From DASUXY01 sp035301985 (GTDB lineage: Bacteria > Bacillota > Bacilli > Bacillales > Amphibacillaceae), in assembly GCA_035301985.1 (NCBI GenBank), contig DATGTE010000013.1, positions 1 to 13,414 on the forward strand: a stretch of 13,414 bases of DNA, given 5' to 3'. Below are positions 1 through 6,602 of the stretch, piece by piece; position 1 is the first letter of the stretch, and every line of letters begins with the position of its first letter. The notes beneath the pieces are model-generated. The model was not told where the DNA came from, did no database searches, and saw nothing but the letters and a program-made list of their open reading frames with translations. The translations under genes were made by a program, and so were the position numbers.

Positions 1-110
1 TTAAAGCAACAAAAATACGACTTATGAAACGTTTCTACTGATAAAAATATCGCTATTCCAAACCATCATTCCGTTGTGCTTGATTTATTTCTACGCGTAT
101 TAAAAATAAA

Positions 111-142
111 CAAAAAAAGCACAGGCGATTTCAGCCCATGCT
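111..142 (-). terminator. Rho-independent terminator of trxB
   Basis: Read on the minus strand, AGCATGGGC and GCCTGTGCT form a 9-bp stem (two G-U wobbles) around a 7-nt loop, followed directly by seven T. It lies about 125 bp past the trxB stop and is the only good terminator on that side. The wobbles pair only in minus-strand RNA, so it is directional. I saw no gene between it and the left end of the window. Confidence 0.85.
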
Positions 143-267
143 ATTTACCATACCTATTTAAAAAAGGGGGGTCATTGGTTACTCTTTATTATACAGACTG
201 ATTATTTCTGTGAGGTTACAGTACCGTTAAATAAAAGTAAATTTATGATTTAGCGTGTGTGCAACAT

Positions 268-1218
268 TTATGACTTCGTTGCTTTTAATTCGCTTTCTAA
301 CTCTTCGATATAAGCTTGGGCAGATTCGGCTGCAATACTTCCGTCGCCTGTTGCTGTTACAATTTGACGAAGCGTTTTTTCGCGAATGTCTCCAGCGGCA
401 AATACGCCTGGAACGTTCGTTTCCATATCTTGGTTTGTTGGAATGTAGCCTTCTTCATTTGTAATTCCTAGAGATTTAAATGGTTCGCTTAAAGGTACCA
501 TTCCAATATAAACGAAGACCCCTTCAATTGGGAATTCAGTTGTTTCGCCTGTTTTTCGATTTTTAAGCGTTAGGCTTGTTACTTTGTCTTCTCCATTAAT
601 GGATTCGACGACTGTATCCCAAATGAAGTCAATTTTTTCATTATCAAAAGCACGCTCTTGGAGAATCTTTTGCGCTCGTAATTCATCACGACGGTGGATA
701 ATCGTTACTTTGCTTGCAAAACGGGTCAAATACATCCCTTCTTCAACGGCAGAGTCACCACCACCAACAACGACGAGTTCACGGTCTTTGAAGAATGCAC
801 CGTCACAAACTGCACAGTACGAAACACCTTTACCGGTCATTTCTTCTTCACCCGGAATGCCTAGTTCTTTATATTGTGCTCCTGTAGCGATGATTAATGT
901 TCTCGTCTTATACTCTTTATCGCCCGCTTTAACAATTTTATAATCCCCGTGGTCGACAACTTCTGAAATGTCACCATATGCATATTCCGCACCGAACTTT
1001 TTCGCGTGTTCGAACATTTTGTTTGATAAATCTGGGCCAAGAATATGGTCAAATCCTGGATAGTTTTCCACATCTTCTGTATTGGCCATCTGTCCTCCCG
1101 GGACACCTCTTTCGATCATCAATGTGTCCAAATTTGCACGCGATGCATATACAGCAGCAGTCATTCCAGCAGGGCCAGCTCCGGCAATAATCACATCATA
1201 CATTCTGTCCTCGGACAT
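268..1218 (-). CDS. trxB: Thioredoxin reductase TrxB (NADPH)
   Basis: A 316-residue cytoplasmic flavoenzyme that passes electrons from NADPH through FAD to thioredoxin. Visible motifs are the FAD-binding GAGPAG (residues 13-18), the redox-active CAVC pair (135-138), the NADPH-binding GGGDSAVEE (about 152-160) with the following HRRDELRA, and a C-terminal FAD-contacting GDIRE. Length and motif order fit the low-molecular-weight bacterial TrxB family. I chose the ATG at 1218 because AAAGAGGAG precedes it at suitable spacing and the protein then begins MSEDRMYDV, as in the family. An in-frame upstream extension of 18 codons has no family support. The gene appears monocistronic: a terminator follows it and a 535-bp gap precedes it. 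I could not find a convincing promoter, and Spx-type control, known for Bacillus trxB, cannot be judged from this sequence. Confidence 0.97.
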   Translation of the reverse strand: MSEDRMYDVIIAGAGPAGMTAAVYASRANLDTLMIERGVPGGQMANTEDVENYPGFDHILGPDLSNKMFEHAKKFGAEYAYGDISEVVDHGDYKIVKAGDKEYKTRTLIIATGAQYKELGIPGEEEMTGKGVSYCAVCDGAFFKDRELVVVGGGDSAVEEGMYLTRFASKVTIIHRRDELRAQKILQERAFDNEKIDFIWDTVVESINGEDKVTSLTLKNRKTGETTEFPIEGVFVYIGMVPLSEPFKSLGITNEEGYIPTNQDMETNVPGVFAAGDIREKTLRQIVTATGDGSIAAESAQAYIEELESELKATKS

Positions 1219-1275
1219 ATTTATCGCTCCTCTTTCTATATTTCGTGTCCAAAAAGTGGGGGGCAAACACATACA

Positions 1276-1425
1276 TTAGATTAGAACATTCGTCTCTGTA
1301 TTTTGATCTGCATACGATAGCGATACTCGTATAAAACCATCTCTAATGCTATTCGGTGTGATCAATTCCGCATTAAATTGTGCACACGCAGAATATCCGA
1401 AATTTGCCTTTCTTTTTGAACAATC
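1276..1425 (-). pseudogene. Possible C-terminal remnant of a PLP-dependent enzyme
   Basis: This is an open segment of 49 codons with no start codon, bounded upstream by TAA and ending in TAA. Its product ends with IRDGFIRVSLSYADQNTET. That pattern (I-R-x-G-F-I-R-V-S-L followed by an acidic or polar stretch) recalls the C-terminal part of fold-type I PLP enzymes, such as the Cys/Met-metabolism family or cysteine-desulfurase-like aminotransferases. It could also be chance coding-like sequence, and the match is from memory and weak. If real, the rest of the gene has been lost. Confidence 0.25.
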
Positions 1426-1539
1426 TTAGCTTACCTACTCCTAGCGTATAAAATTACGACCCATCCGTCTAATTATTTGCTCACTCCTACTAAAGTCCCT
1501 ATTTTTGATAAATTTTAGGGGAATATACAACCATTTACA

Positions 1540-1553
1540 CGAACGTATGTTTG
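1540..1553. promoter_or_regulatory. LexA (DinR)-type SOS box
   Basis: CGAACGTATGTTTG fits the Bacillus LexA/DinR pattern CGAAC-N4-GTTYG at every constrained position. It lies 48 bp before a Shine-Dalgarno-plus-ATG on the plus strand and about 320 bp upstream of trxB on the minus strand. No intact SOS gene is next to it, so its function is uncertain. Confidence 0.45.
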
Positions 1554-1585
1554 TTTAAGGTCAAAATAAGGATCATATACAACAT

Positions 1586-1688
1586 AAGGTGGTGATGGAT
1601 TATGAACTTTTAGGAAATCTTCATCATCAAGTGTTCTATACGTACGGGTAATTCTATAGATGATTATATAGTTGTAGTAGTACACTAA
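1586..1688 (+). pseudogene. RBS plus short ORF interrupted at codon 4
   Basis: AAGGTGG (1586-1592) lies at normal spacing from an ATG at 1602, but the frame reads M-N-F-stop. Past the TAG it stays open for 24 more codons, to TAA at 1688. Another ATG at 1595 opens an 18-codon ORF, but it is too close to the ribosome binding site. With the SOS-type box just upstream, this looks like the start of a former gene that has decayed. I do not recognise the product. Confidence 0.25.
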
Positions 1689-1753
1689 AATATTTTTTAT
1701 ATTCCTTGTCTTACAGTTAAACTCAATGCTAAGAAAATAATTAAAGAAGACGA

Positions 1754-3424
1754 TTATGATTGTGATGCGTTAATTTTAGCCTGACGTAATGATTGCGATA
1801 ATTCGTCTGTGTACGTTGTTTTTTGCTCGTCTGTCCAGTCGAAAGCTTTTGCCATATAATGGATCACCGCAGTCATTTGTTCCTCTACCCCATTGATATC
1901 AAAGAACAGTGCACCGGTTCGACGGATGAAAAAGTCGGCCGGTGTATAAACGAATTCATACTCGATGCCATAGATCAGCTGTGCAAAAACAACAAGATCC
2001 ATCCGCTCTTTTTCCGCTTCTGTCTTTCTATTTAGAATGATGTCAAAGAGGATATCCACATTCGACCCATACATTGAAACGAGCTGACGAGCTTCTTTTT
2101 CCGACAGCCCTATATTGACGCCTTCTTTTGTCTTATCAGTTATAAAGGCGGCAAATCCTTTTGCCCCTCCGACTTCTCCACCGGATATCGGTAAATGTTC
2201 TGTTTCACTATTGGAATAAAGAATTTCGTCTTCTTTTTTTATTTGTTTAACGACTAAATCAACGACTTGTTCTGCCATTTTACGATAACCTGTCAACTTC
2301 CCACCTGCTATGGAGATGAGATTAGAATCTGACAAAAACATTTCATCTTTTCTCGAAATCTCACCGGGTTTTTTTCCTTCACCAGAAGCGATGAGTGGTC
2401 GTAAGCCAGCCCAGCTCGATTCGACATCTGCAGCTGTCACATGCAAAGATGGAAACATGTAACGAATCGCGCGCAAAATATAGTCCCGATCTTCTACAGT
2501 CGTTGTCGGATGGGCGATATCTCCTTCATAGTCGGTGTCGGTTGTCCCTACGTACGTTTTATTTGACCGTGGAATTGCAAAAATCATGCGACCATCAGGC
2601 GAGTCAAAATAAATTGCTTGCTGTAAGGGGAATACCTGTTGGGAAAATACGAGGTGAACTCCCTTTGTTAAATGCAATGTTTTCCCTTGTCTAGAACCAT
2701 CGACGTGACGCAACTCATCGACCCATGGACCTGTAGCATTGATCACTTTTTTCGCATACATCTTATACGTTTCTCCTGTGATTCGATCCGTTACGATTAC
2801 ACCTTTCACTTGACCAGATGAATCGTACATAAAATCAGTCGCTTTGGCATAGTTCAGCGCACGTGCCCCTTTTTCTACTGCTTTTTTAATGACTTCAATC
2901 GTCAGCCGAGCATCGTCTGTTTTATACTCGACATAGTAGCCCGCTCCTTTGAGCCCTTCCCTTTTAATCAACGGTTCTTTTTGTAGTGCCTCTTTTGCAT
3001 TCAACATTTTACGCCGTTCTTCCTTTTTAACGCCAGCTAACCAATCGTAAATACGTAAACCGATATTTGTCGTGAATGGACCAAACGTACCACCTTGATG
3101 GAATGGGAGCATCATCCATTCAGGCGTTGTAACATGTGGACCGTTTTCGTAAACAATTGCTCGTTCTCTGCCTACTTCGCGGACGATATTCATCTCCAAT
3201 TGTTTTAAATAACGCAATCCTCCGTGTACGAGTTTCGTCGAGCGACTCGACGTCCCACTAGCAAAATCTTGCATCTCGACAAGTCCTGTTGTTAACCCTC
3301 TCGTCGTCGCATCTAAAGCGATACCTGCTCCAGTAATGCCACCGCCAATAATCAGCACATCCATCTGTACTGTACTCATTTGTTTTAAAAGATCTGCTCG
3401 TTGATAACTTGAACATGTAACCAT
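1754..3424 (-). CDS. glpD: Aerobic glycerol-3-phosphate dehydrogenase GlpD
   Basis: A 556-residue membrane-associated FAD enzyme that oxidises sn-glycerol 3-phosphate to dihydroxyacetone phosphate and passes electrons to menaquinone. The N-terminal FAD motif GGGITGAG is at 27-34, followed by the family block FASGTSSRSTKLVHGGLRYL (about 54-73). A conserved SSWAGLRPLI and an IAGGKLTGYRKMAE segment lie in the second half, and the C-terminal DAO-C domain (PADFFIRRTG) completes a full-length protein. Length matches B. subtilis GlpD (about 555 residues). The ATG at 3424 has AGGGAGTG 8 bp upstream, and the N-terminus aligns with known homologues. It lies directly downstream of glpP but has its own promoter (3571-3599) and leader terminator (3484-3532), so expression should need GlpP with glycerol 3-phosphate. 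glpF and glpK are absent here. Confidence 0.98.
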   Translation of the reverse strand: MVTCSSYQRADLLKQMSTVQMDVLIIGGGITGAGIALDATTRGLTTGLVEMQDFASGTSSRSTKLVHGGLRYLKQLEMNIVREVGRERAIVYENGPHVTTPEWMMLPFHQGGTFGPFTTNIGLRIYDWLAGVKKEERRKMLNAKEALQKEPLIKREGLKGAGYYVEYKTDDARLTIEVIKKAVEKGARALNYAKATDFMYDSSGQVKGVIVTDRITGETYKMYAKKVINATGPWVDELRHVDGSRQGKTLHLTKGVHLVFSQQVFPLQQAIYFDSPDGRMIFAIPRSNKTYVGTTDTDYEGDIAHPTTTVEDRDYILRAIRYMFPSLHVTAADVESSWAGLRPLIASGEGKKPGEISRKDEMFLSDSNLISIAGGKLTGYRKMAEQVVDLVVKQIKKEDEILYSNSETEHLPISGGEVGGAKGFAAFITDKTKEGVNIGLSEKEARQLVSMYGSNVDILFDIILNRKTEAEKERMDLVVFAQLIYGIEYEFVYTPADFFIRRTGALFFDINGVEEQMTAVIHYMAKAFDWTDEQKTTYTDELSQSLRQAKINASQS

Positions 3425-3483
3425 TATGAATACACTCCCTCTATTTATTGAATTTGGAATGAGAACATTACATAACCTTCAAT

Positions 3484-3532
3484 AAAAAAACCGCAAAACA
3501 GGCTGATTCTTATCATCAGCTGTTTGCGGTTT
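3484..3532 (-). terminator. glpD leader terminator, predicted GlpP antitermination site
   Basis: On the minus strand AACCGCAAACAG and the following CTGAT pair, with two single-base bulges, with ATCAG and CTGTTTTGCGG across a 7-nt loop, and seven T follow. The hairpin sits between the glpD promoter and the glpD ribosome binding site. In B. subtilis the same layout in the glpD leader is read through when GlpP carries glycerol 3-phosphate. The GlpP dependence here is inferred from that precedent and from the adjacent glpP gene. Confidence 0.9.
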
Positions 3533-3570
3533 CTCCATATCTCCGACCAACATATATTAACTTTAGGTTC

Positions 3571-3599
3571 ATTATAACACGACGGTTCAATAACAACAA
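3571..3599 (-). promoter_or_regulatory. Sigma-A promoter of glpD
   Basis: On the minus strand TTGTTG (3599-3594) and a perfect TATAAT (3576-3571) are separated by 17 bp. They lie just past the glpP stop codon. Predicted transcripts start near 3565 and run through the leader terminator into glpD. Confidence 0.8.
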
Positions 3600-3603
3600 A
3601 GAA

Positions 3604-4158
3604 TTACGCATGTTTTACATGCCATAAATCTGTATTCGAAGTTGAAATTGCAACGGCCCCTGCTTGAAAAGCGGCCTCCATATCTGTTTCACGGACGATT
3701 AATCCACCCGCGATGACCGGCAATTCCGTCGTCAATTGAATTTTTTTGATCATGCTTGGCATCAATCCAGGTAAAACTTCGATACAATCCGGCTTACATC
3801 GCTCGACGAGCTTCACATTGTTTTCTAATGCCAGACTATCCAATAAAAACATCCGTTGAATGGCCAATAAATTGTGTCTTCTCGCTAATGAGATTACCTT
3901 GCCTCTTGTGGATAAAATACCGTCCGGTTTGACTTCGCGAAGTAAAAATTCCATTCCGTATTCATTCGCTTGTAATCCTTGTATTAAATCAAAATGAAGC
4001 AAAATATCTTTATGAGCCCGTTTCGTATAGTTGACTAAGTTTTTTAATTGTGACAAGCGTGACTCCAACAAAATGATTGTATCATGCGATGAAGCCAATG
4101 CCCGATCAAAATCCTTCATATTCCGAACTGCTGGCAGAACCCCTGTAGGTATATTCAT
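3604..4158 (-). CDS. glpP: Glycerol-3-phosphate-responsive antiterminator GlpP
   Basis: A 184-residue cytoplasmic RNA-binding regulator. In Bacillus, GlpP bound to glycerol 3-phosphate prevents premature termination in glp leaders and stabilises glpD mRNA. Recognisable family blocks are ILPAIRNMKQFD-like LPAVRNMKDFDRA near the N-terminus, HFDLIQG followed by EYG (about 55-70), GILSTR, IQRMFLLDS, the strongly conserved CIEVLPGLMPSMIKK, and PVIAGGLI. Near the C-terminus it has the GAVAISTSNTDLW ending. The ATG overlaps the yvoF stop codon (ATGA), so translation is probably coupled to yvoF. An AGAGGA lies almost against the start. This is not the classical glpPFKD cluster: here glpP closes the hprK-lgt-yvoD-ppaX-yvoF run, while its likely target glpD lies next downstream. 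Confidence 0.96.
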   Translation of the reverse strand: MNIPTGVLPAVRNMKDFDRALASSHDTIILLESRLSQLKNLVNYTKRAHKDILLHFDLIQGLQANEYGMEFLLREVKPDGILSTRGKVISLARRHNLLAIQRMFLLDSLALENNVKLVERCKPDCIEVLPGLMPSMIKKIQLTTELPVIAGGLIVRETDMEAAFQAGAVAISTSNTDLWHVKHA

Positions 4159-4700
4159 TCCTCTCGCCTGCCTTTATGCAATGATTGTTTTTGTTGTTTA
4201 TTTCGTTCCTCCATCTCTTCTTTTGTATAAATTAACTGCATCGGGTTACCACCGACAAAAGCCCCTTCTGGAACATCTTTATGTACGAGTGTCCCAGCTG
4301 ATACGGTTGCCTGGTTACCAATCGTTACACCTGGTAAGATCGTCGTATTCGCGCCAATCATCACTTCATTACCGATGATGACCTCACCAATCCGATACTC
4401 ATCAATTAAATATTCGTGAGCTAAAATCGTCGTATTGTAGCCAATAATACTATTATCGCCGACTGTAATTTTTTCAGGAAACATAATGTCGGGCATCACC
4501 ATCAATGCAAAAGATGTTTTGTCTCCTACTTTCATTCGTAAAAAGAAACGATACAACCAGTTTTTCACACGTAAGAAAGGGGTGTACCTCCCCAGTTGAA
4601 TAACGATGAAGTTTTTAACAACTTTCCAAAATGAAACGGTATTATAAATTTGCCATAAAGAATTCGTATGTTCCACTTGGTAACGTTCCGTTTTTCGCAT
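4155..4700 (-). CDS. yvoF: Hexapeptide-repeat acyltransferase YvoF
   Basis: A 181-residue putative acetyl- or acyltransferase of the left-handed beta-helix family; the acceptor is unknown. After a basic, partly hydrophobic N-terminal part (about residues 15-55), imperfect hexapeptide repeats run from about 75 to 155, with rungs such as ITVGDN, SIIGYN, VIIGNE, VMIGAN, TTILPG and VTIGNQ. The run ends in the typical FVGGNPMQLI. This resembles the maltose/galactoside O-acetyltransferase group. The ATG at 4700 follows GGAGGTGA at short but workable spacing. It is separated from ppaX by 170 bp, unusual for this operon, and overlaps glpP by 4 bp. In B. subtilis the equivalent gene also closes the hprK operon. 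The gene identity is firm, the biochemical role is not known. Confidence 0.88.
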   Translation of the reverse strand: MRKTERYQVEHTNSLWQIYNTVSFWKVVKNFIVIQLGRYTPFLRVKNWLYRFFLRMKVGDKTSFALMVMPDIMFPEKITVGDNSIIGYNTTILAHEYLIDEYRIGEVIIGNEVMIGANTTILPGVTIGNQATVSAGTLVHKDVPEGAFVGGNPMQLIYTKEEMEERNKQQKQSLHKGRREE

Positions 4701-4722
4701 TGCGTCACCTCCGTCACTAACA

Positions 4723-4741
4723 TGTCAAAGCGACTTTGACA
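4723..4741. repeat. Perfect 8-bp inverted repeat before yvoF
   Basis: TGTCAAAG and CTTTGACA flank CGA. The repeat lies 23 bp upstream of the yvoF start, next to its ribosome binding site. It could be a small operator or a hairpin in the 5' leader; the 3-nt loop suits an RNA hairpin. No T tract follows on either strand, so it is not a terminator. Confidence 0.5.
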
Positions 4742-4844
4742 AAATTACGCATGGTAGCACTAGGAATTGTACCATATTTTGACTCCTTTTCACCACAAGA
4801 TTTATTTGCTCAGCATCGGGTTCTGGGATCAATACACCATACAT
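4725..4844 (-). CDS. Possible 39-residue ORF or gene remnant
   Basis: An open frame starts at ATG 4844 (MYGVLIPEPDAEQ...) and ends at TGA 4725, filling most of the gap between ppaX and yvoF. No clear ribosome binding site precedes this ATG. An internal in-frame ATG at 4775 does have AAAAGGAG at good spacing and would give a hydrophobic 16-residue peptide. The stop falls inside the 4723-4741 inverted repeat, which would suit a leader-peptide arrangement. The MYGV start loosely recalls 2'-5' RNA-ligase-like proteins, but that is too little to assign it. It may equally be decayed sequence. Confidence 0.25.
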   Translation of the reverse strand: MYGVLIPEPDAEQINLVVKRSQNMVQFLVLPCVILSKSL

Positions 4845-4850
4845 ATAAAT

Positions 4851-4884
4851 TCATCCATGAACGACTGAGGTCATTCATGGATGA
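4851..4884 (-). repeat. Strong 15-bp hairpin spanning the ppaX stop
   Basis: In minus-strand RNA TCATCCATGAATGAC pairs with GTCGTTCATGGATGA (one U-G wobble) around a CTCA tetraloop. The outer 11 bp are perfect in DNA. The hairpin includes the ppaX stop codon. What follows, ATTTATATG, is a poor U tract, so it may be a weak terminator, an mRNA-end stabiliser or a processing site that separates ppaX from yvoF-glpP levels. Confidence 0.65.
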
Positions 4885-5512
4885 TGGGTAACTTCAATAA
4901 ATCTTTCATATTTTCTAACATATACGTCGGCTGATATTGTTGCAAATATGCCTTACCTCTTTGAGACCAAGCTACTCCTGCCGTGTACATCCCCGCATTG
5001 TGCCCCGCTTCAATATCGTAAGAATTGTCGCCGACCATCAATGTAGACTCTGCCTCTCCCCCGAGTTCATTCATCGCTTTCAGAACGGGTTCTGGATGTG
5101 GTTTGGCTTGCTTCACATCATTTAACGTAATCACCGTTTCAAACAAACGATCCAATCCCGTTTTCCTTAATCCCATCAGAGCCCCTTTACGCATTTTTGT
5201 TGTAACAATCCCCATATTGATCTGATGTTCACGTAGTTGTTGAATCGTTTCTACAACATTCGGAAACGCTTTAACGTAGTGATCATGAATCGCATGGTTA
5301 TGCTTTAAATACGTTTGGATCATTTCATCCGCTCGTTGCGGATCAATGGCCTCAAATGTCTTTTTTAACGGAGGGCCATTAAACGCTTTTACTTCTTCAC
5401 GTGTGAACGTGAAACCATATTGACGAAACGTATGCAAAAATGATTGGATAATCAGCTCATTTGTATCGATAAGTGTTCCATCTAAATCAAAAAGTATGGT
5501 ACGTATGTTCAT
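4871..5512 (-). CDS. ppaX: Pyrophosphatase PpaX (HAD family)
   Basis: A 213-residue cytoplasmic HAD-superfamily hydrolase. In B. subtilis PpaX hydrolyses the pyrophosphate that HprK/P releases when it dephosphorylates P-Ser-HPr by phosphorolysis. Motif I is DLDGT (9-13, with D9 the expected nucleophile), a cap domain with ELIIQSFLHTF follows, motif II is IVTTK, a conserved lysine sits in KPHPEPV, and motif IV is VGDNSYDIEAG. Length fits the B. subtilis protein (216). The ATG at 5512 has AAAGGAA 7 bp upstream, and the first 26 bp overlap the end of yvoD, consistent with operon transcription. Its presence with hprK in one operon supports the assignment over other HAD phosphatases. Its 3' end is folded into the 4851-4884 hairpin. 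Confidence 0.93.
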   Translation of the reverse strand: MNIRTILFDLDGTLIDTNELIIQSFLHTFRQYGFTFTREEVKAFNGPPLKKTFEAIDPQRADEMIQTYLKHNHAIHDHYVKAFPNVVETIQQLREHQINMGIVTTKMRKGALMGLRKTGLDRLFETVITLNDVKQAKPHPEPVLKAMNELGGEAESTLMVGDNSYDIEAGHNAGMYTAGVAWSQRGKAYLQQYQPTYMLENMKDLLKLPIIHE

Positions 5513-6446
5513 TTGCTAATTCCTTTCCTTTTCGCAACTCCCATCGATTCCAAATAAAGGCCACCGTCATCGTTAATAAAATCGCTGTCACTAAACGAAT
5601 GACCAACAACGGCCATACTGGAATGCCTAATGGGATAAATATGACCGTATCCTCTACTACAGCATGGCAGGAAACGAGAAAAATCAAAGCCAAATACATA
5701 TCGCGCCGGGAAACGCCATCTTCTTCAACCGCTTGGATCATCAACCCGGCACCGAATGCTAAACCAATTGTCAACCCTGCTACAAGTGTCATCGAAGCAT
5801 TTTCCTTCATACCTAACAATCGTGTAAACGGTGCTAGACCATTTGACATCTTCTGCATCCAACCGTTTTCACGTAAAAATTGCATGATAATCATGAGCGG
5901 AATCACAATCATCGCTAATTGCAACACCGCGATGACAGCCGTTTGAAGAGCTTGGAGAATAATCTCACCCCAACCATTCAAAACAGGCTCATTACTTGAA
6001 ATCATGCCGTACTGTGCCAGCTCTGAACCCCCCTGCCAAACAAGATTGATCATCACAGCGGAGATGAGTGCTAATGCCATACGAATTCCTGAAATAAACC
6101 ACCAACTAACCCCGACCCGAGCTGCTACGGTTGATTCAATAAATAAGTTGTGAGAAAAAGATAACATGATTGCCATGATAAATACTTCTTTTACCGTAAA
6201 ATCAAACGAAATAATCGCCGCAATGGCAGCATATAAATTCAATGCATTTCCAAGCACTAGCGGTACAGCAGCTTCACCTGACAGACCAATCCACCCCATC
6301 ACTGGACGTATCAAGTTGATCAACCATGGTAATACCGGTGTATACTGTAAAATCGTGACAATTAACGTCACAGGAAAAATAACTTTGCCCAATGTAACCG
6401 CTGTACGTAACCCTTCTTTGAACCCCCGATAAGCAATGTTCGTCAA
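5487..6446 (-). CDS. yvoD: YvoD-like nucleoside-recognition/Gate-domain membrane protein
   Basis: A 319-residue polytopic membrane protein of unknown function, matching B. subtilis YvoD closely in several blocks: GKVIFPVTLIVTILQYTPVLPW, given here in parts as GKVIFPV and QYTPVLPW, then SGEAAVPLVLGN and LSFSHNLFIES. Also present are VAGLTIGLAFGAG, EEDGVSRRDM and HAVVEDTVIFIPLGIPVWP. It carries two Gate-type halves, as in the SpmA/SpmB and FeoB-core relatives, with about eight or nine hydrophobic segments. The start is TTG at 6446, preceded by GAGGGGGA. An in-frame TGA lies a few codons upstream and there is no nearby ATG, so TTG is the only sensible start. A 156-bp gap separates it from lgt, and it overlaps ppaX by 26 bp. 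Confidence 0.9.
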   Translation of the reverse strand: MTNIAYRGFKEGLRTAVTLGKVIFPVTLIVTILQYTPVLPWLINLIRPVMGWIGLSGEAAVPLVLGNALNLYAAIAAIISFDFTVKEVFIMAIMLSFSHNLFIESTVAARVGVSWWFISGIRMALALISAVMINLVWQGGSELAQYGMISSNEPVLNGWGEIILQALQTAVIAVLQLAMIVIPLMIIMQFLRENGWMQKMSNGLAPFTRLLGMKENASMTLVAGLTIGLAFGAGLMIQAVEEDGVSRRDMYLALIFLVSCHAVVEDTVIFIPLGIPVWPLLVIRLVTAILLTMTVAFIWNRWELRKGKELANEHTYHTF

Positions 6447-6508
6447 TCCATGTCCCCCTCATTTTATAATCTGTCATGATGCATAAAATGATTCTTGTTA
6501 CGTAAAGA

Positions 6509-6531
6509 GGTAGATCTGTTTGAGACCTACC
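6509..6531 (-). repeat. 9-bp hairpin between lgt and yvoD
   Basis: In minus-strand RNA GGTAGGTCT pairs with AGATCTACC (one G-U) around CAAAC. In plus-strand RNA the same position is an A-C mismatch, so it favours the operon direction. Only three T follow after a C, so it would be at best a leaky terminator within the hprK operon. The 6447-6602 gap holds nothing else I can support. Confidence 0.45.
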
Positions 6532-6602
6532 CTACTCTAAGCATAAGCTATATTTGATAAAATTCAACGACTATCCCATTTATTTCAAGACTTTACAAGA
6601 CG

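Larger units (their letters stand above)
1219..1753. other. 535-bp intergenic region with degraded sequence
   Basis: No intact gene is visible between the start of trxB and the end of glpD. The trxB promoter must lie here, but no clear -35/-10 pair stands out. I saw no terminator for glpD. Contents noted separately: a minus-strand open segment resembling a protein C-terminus (1276-1425), a LexA-type box (1540-1553), and a ribosome binding site followed by an interrupted ORF (1586-1688). Confidence 0.6.

Noticed and set aside
26..35. GAAACGTTTC palindrome resembling a CcpA cre site
   Set aside because: The spacing is one base short of the cre consensus around the central CG, and there is no gene start close by.
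584..943. 119-codon plus-strand open frame inside trxB
   Set aside because: It is an antisense shadow of trxB with a biased, low-complexity composition.
1754..3424. Longer or alternative start for glpD at an internal Met (residue 16 or 21)
   Set aside because: The first Met has a good ribosome binding site and the N-terminal extension before the FAD motif matches the length seen in B. subtilis GlpD.
5473..5946. 157-codon plus-strand open frame
   Set aside because: It is antisense to the 3' part of yvoD, whose family blocks are clear, and has no ribosome binding site or family features.
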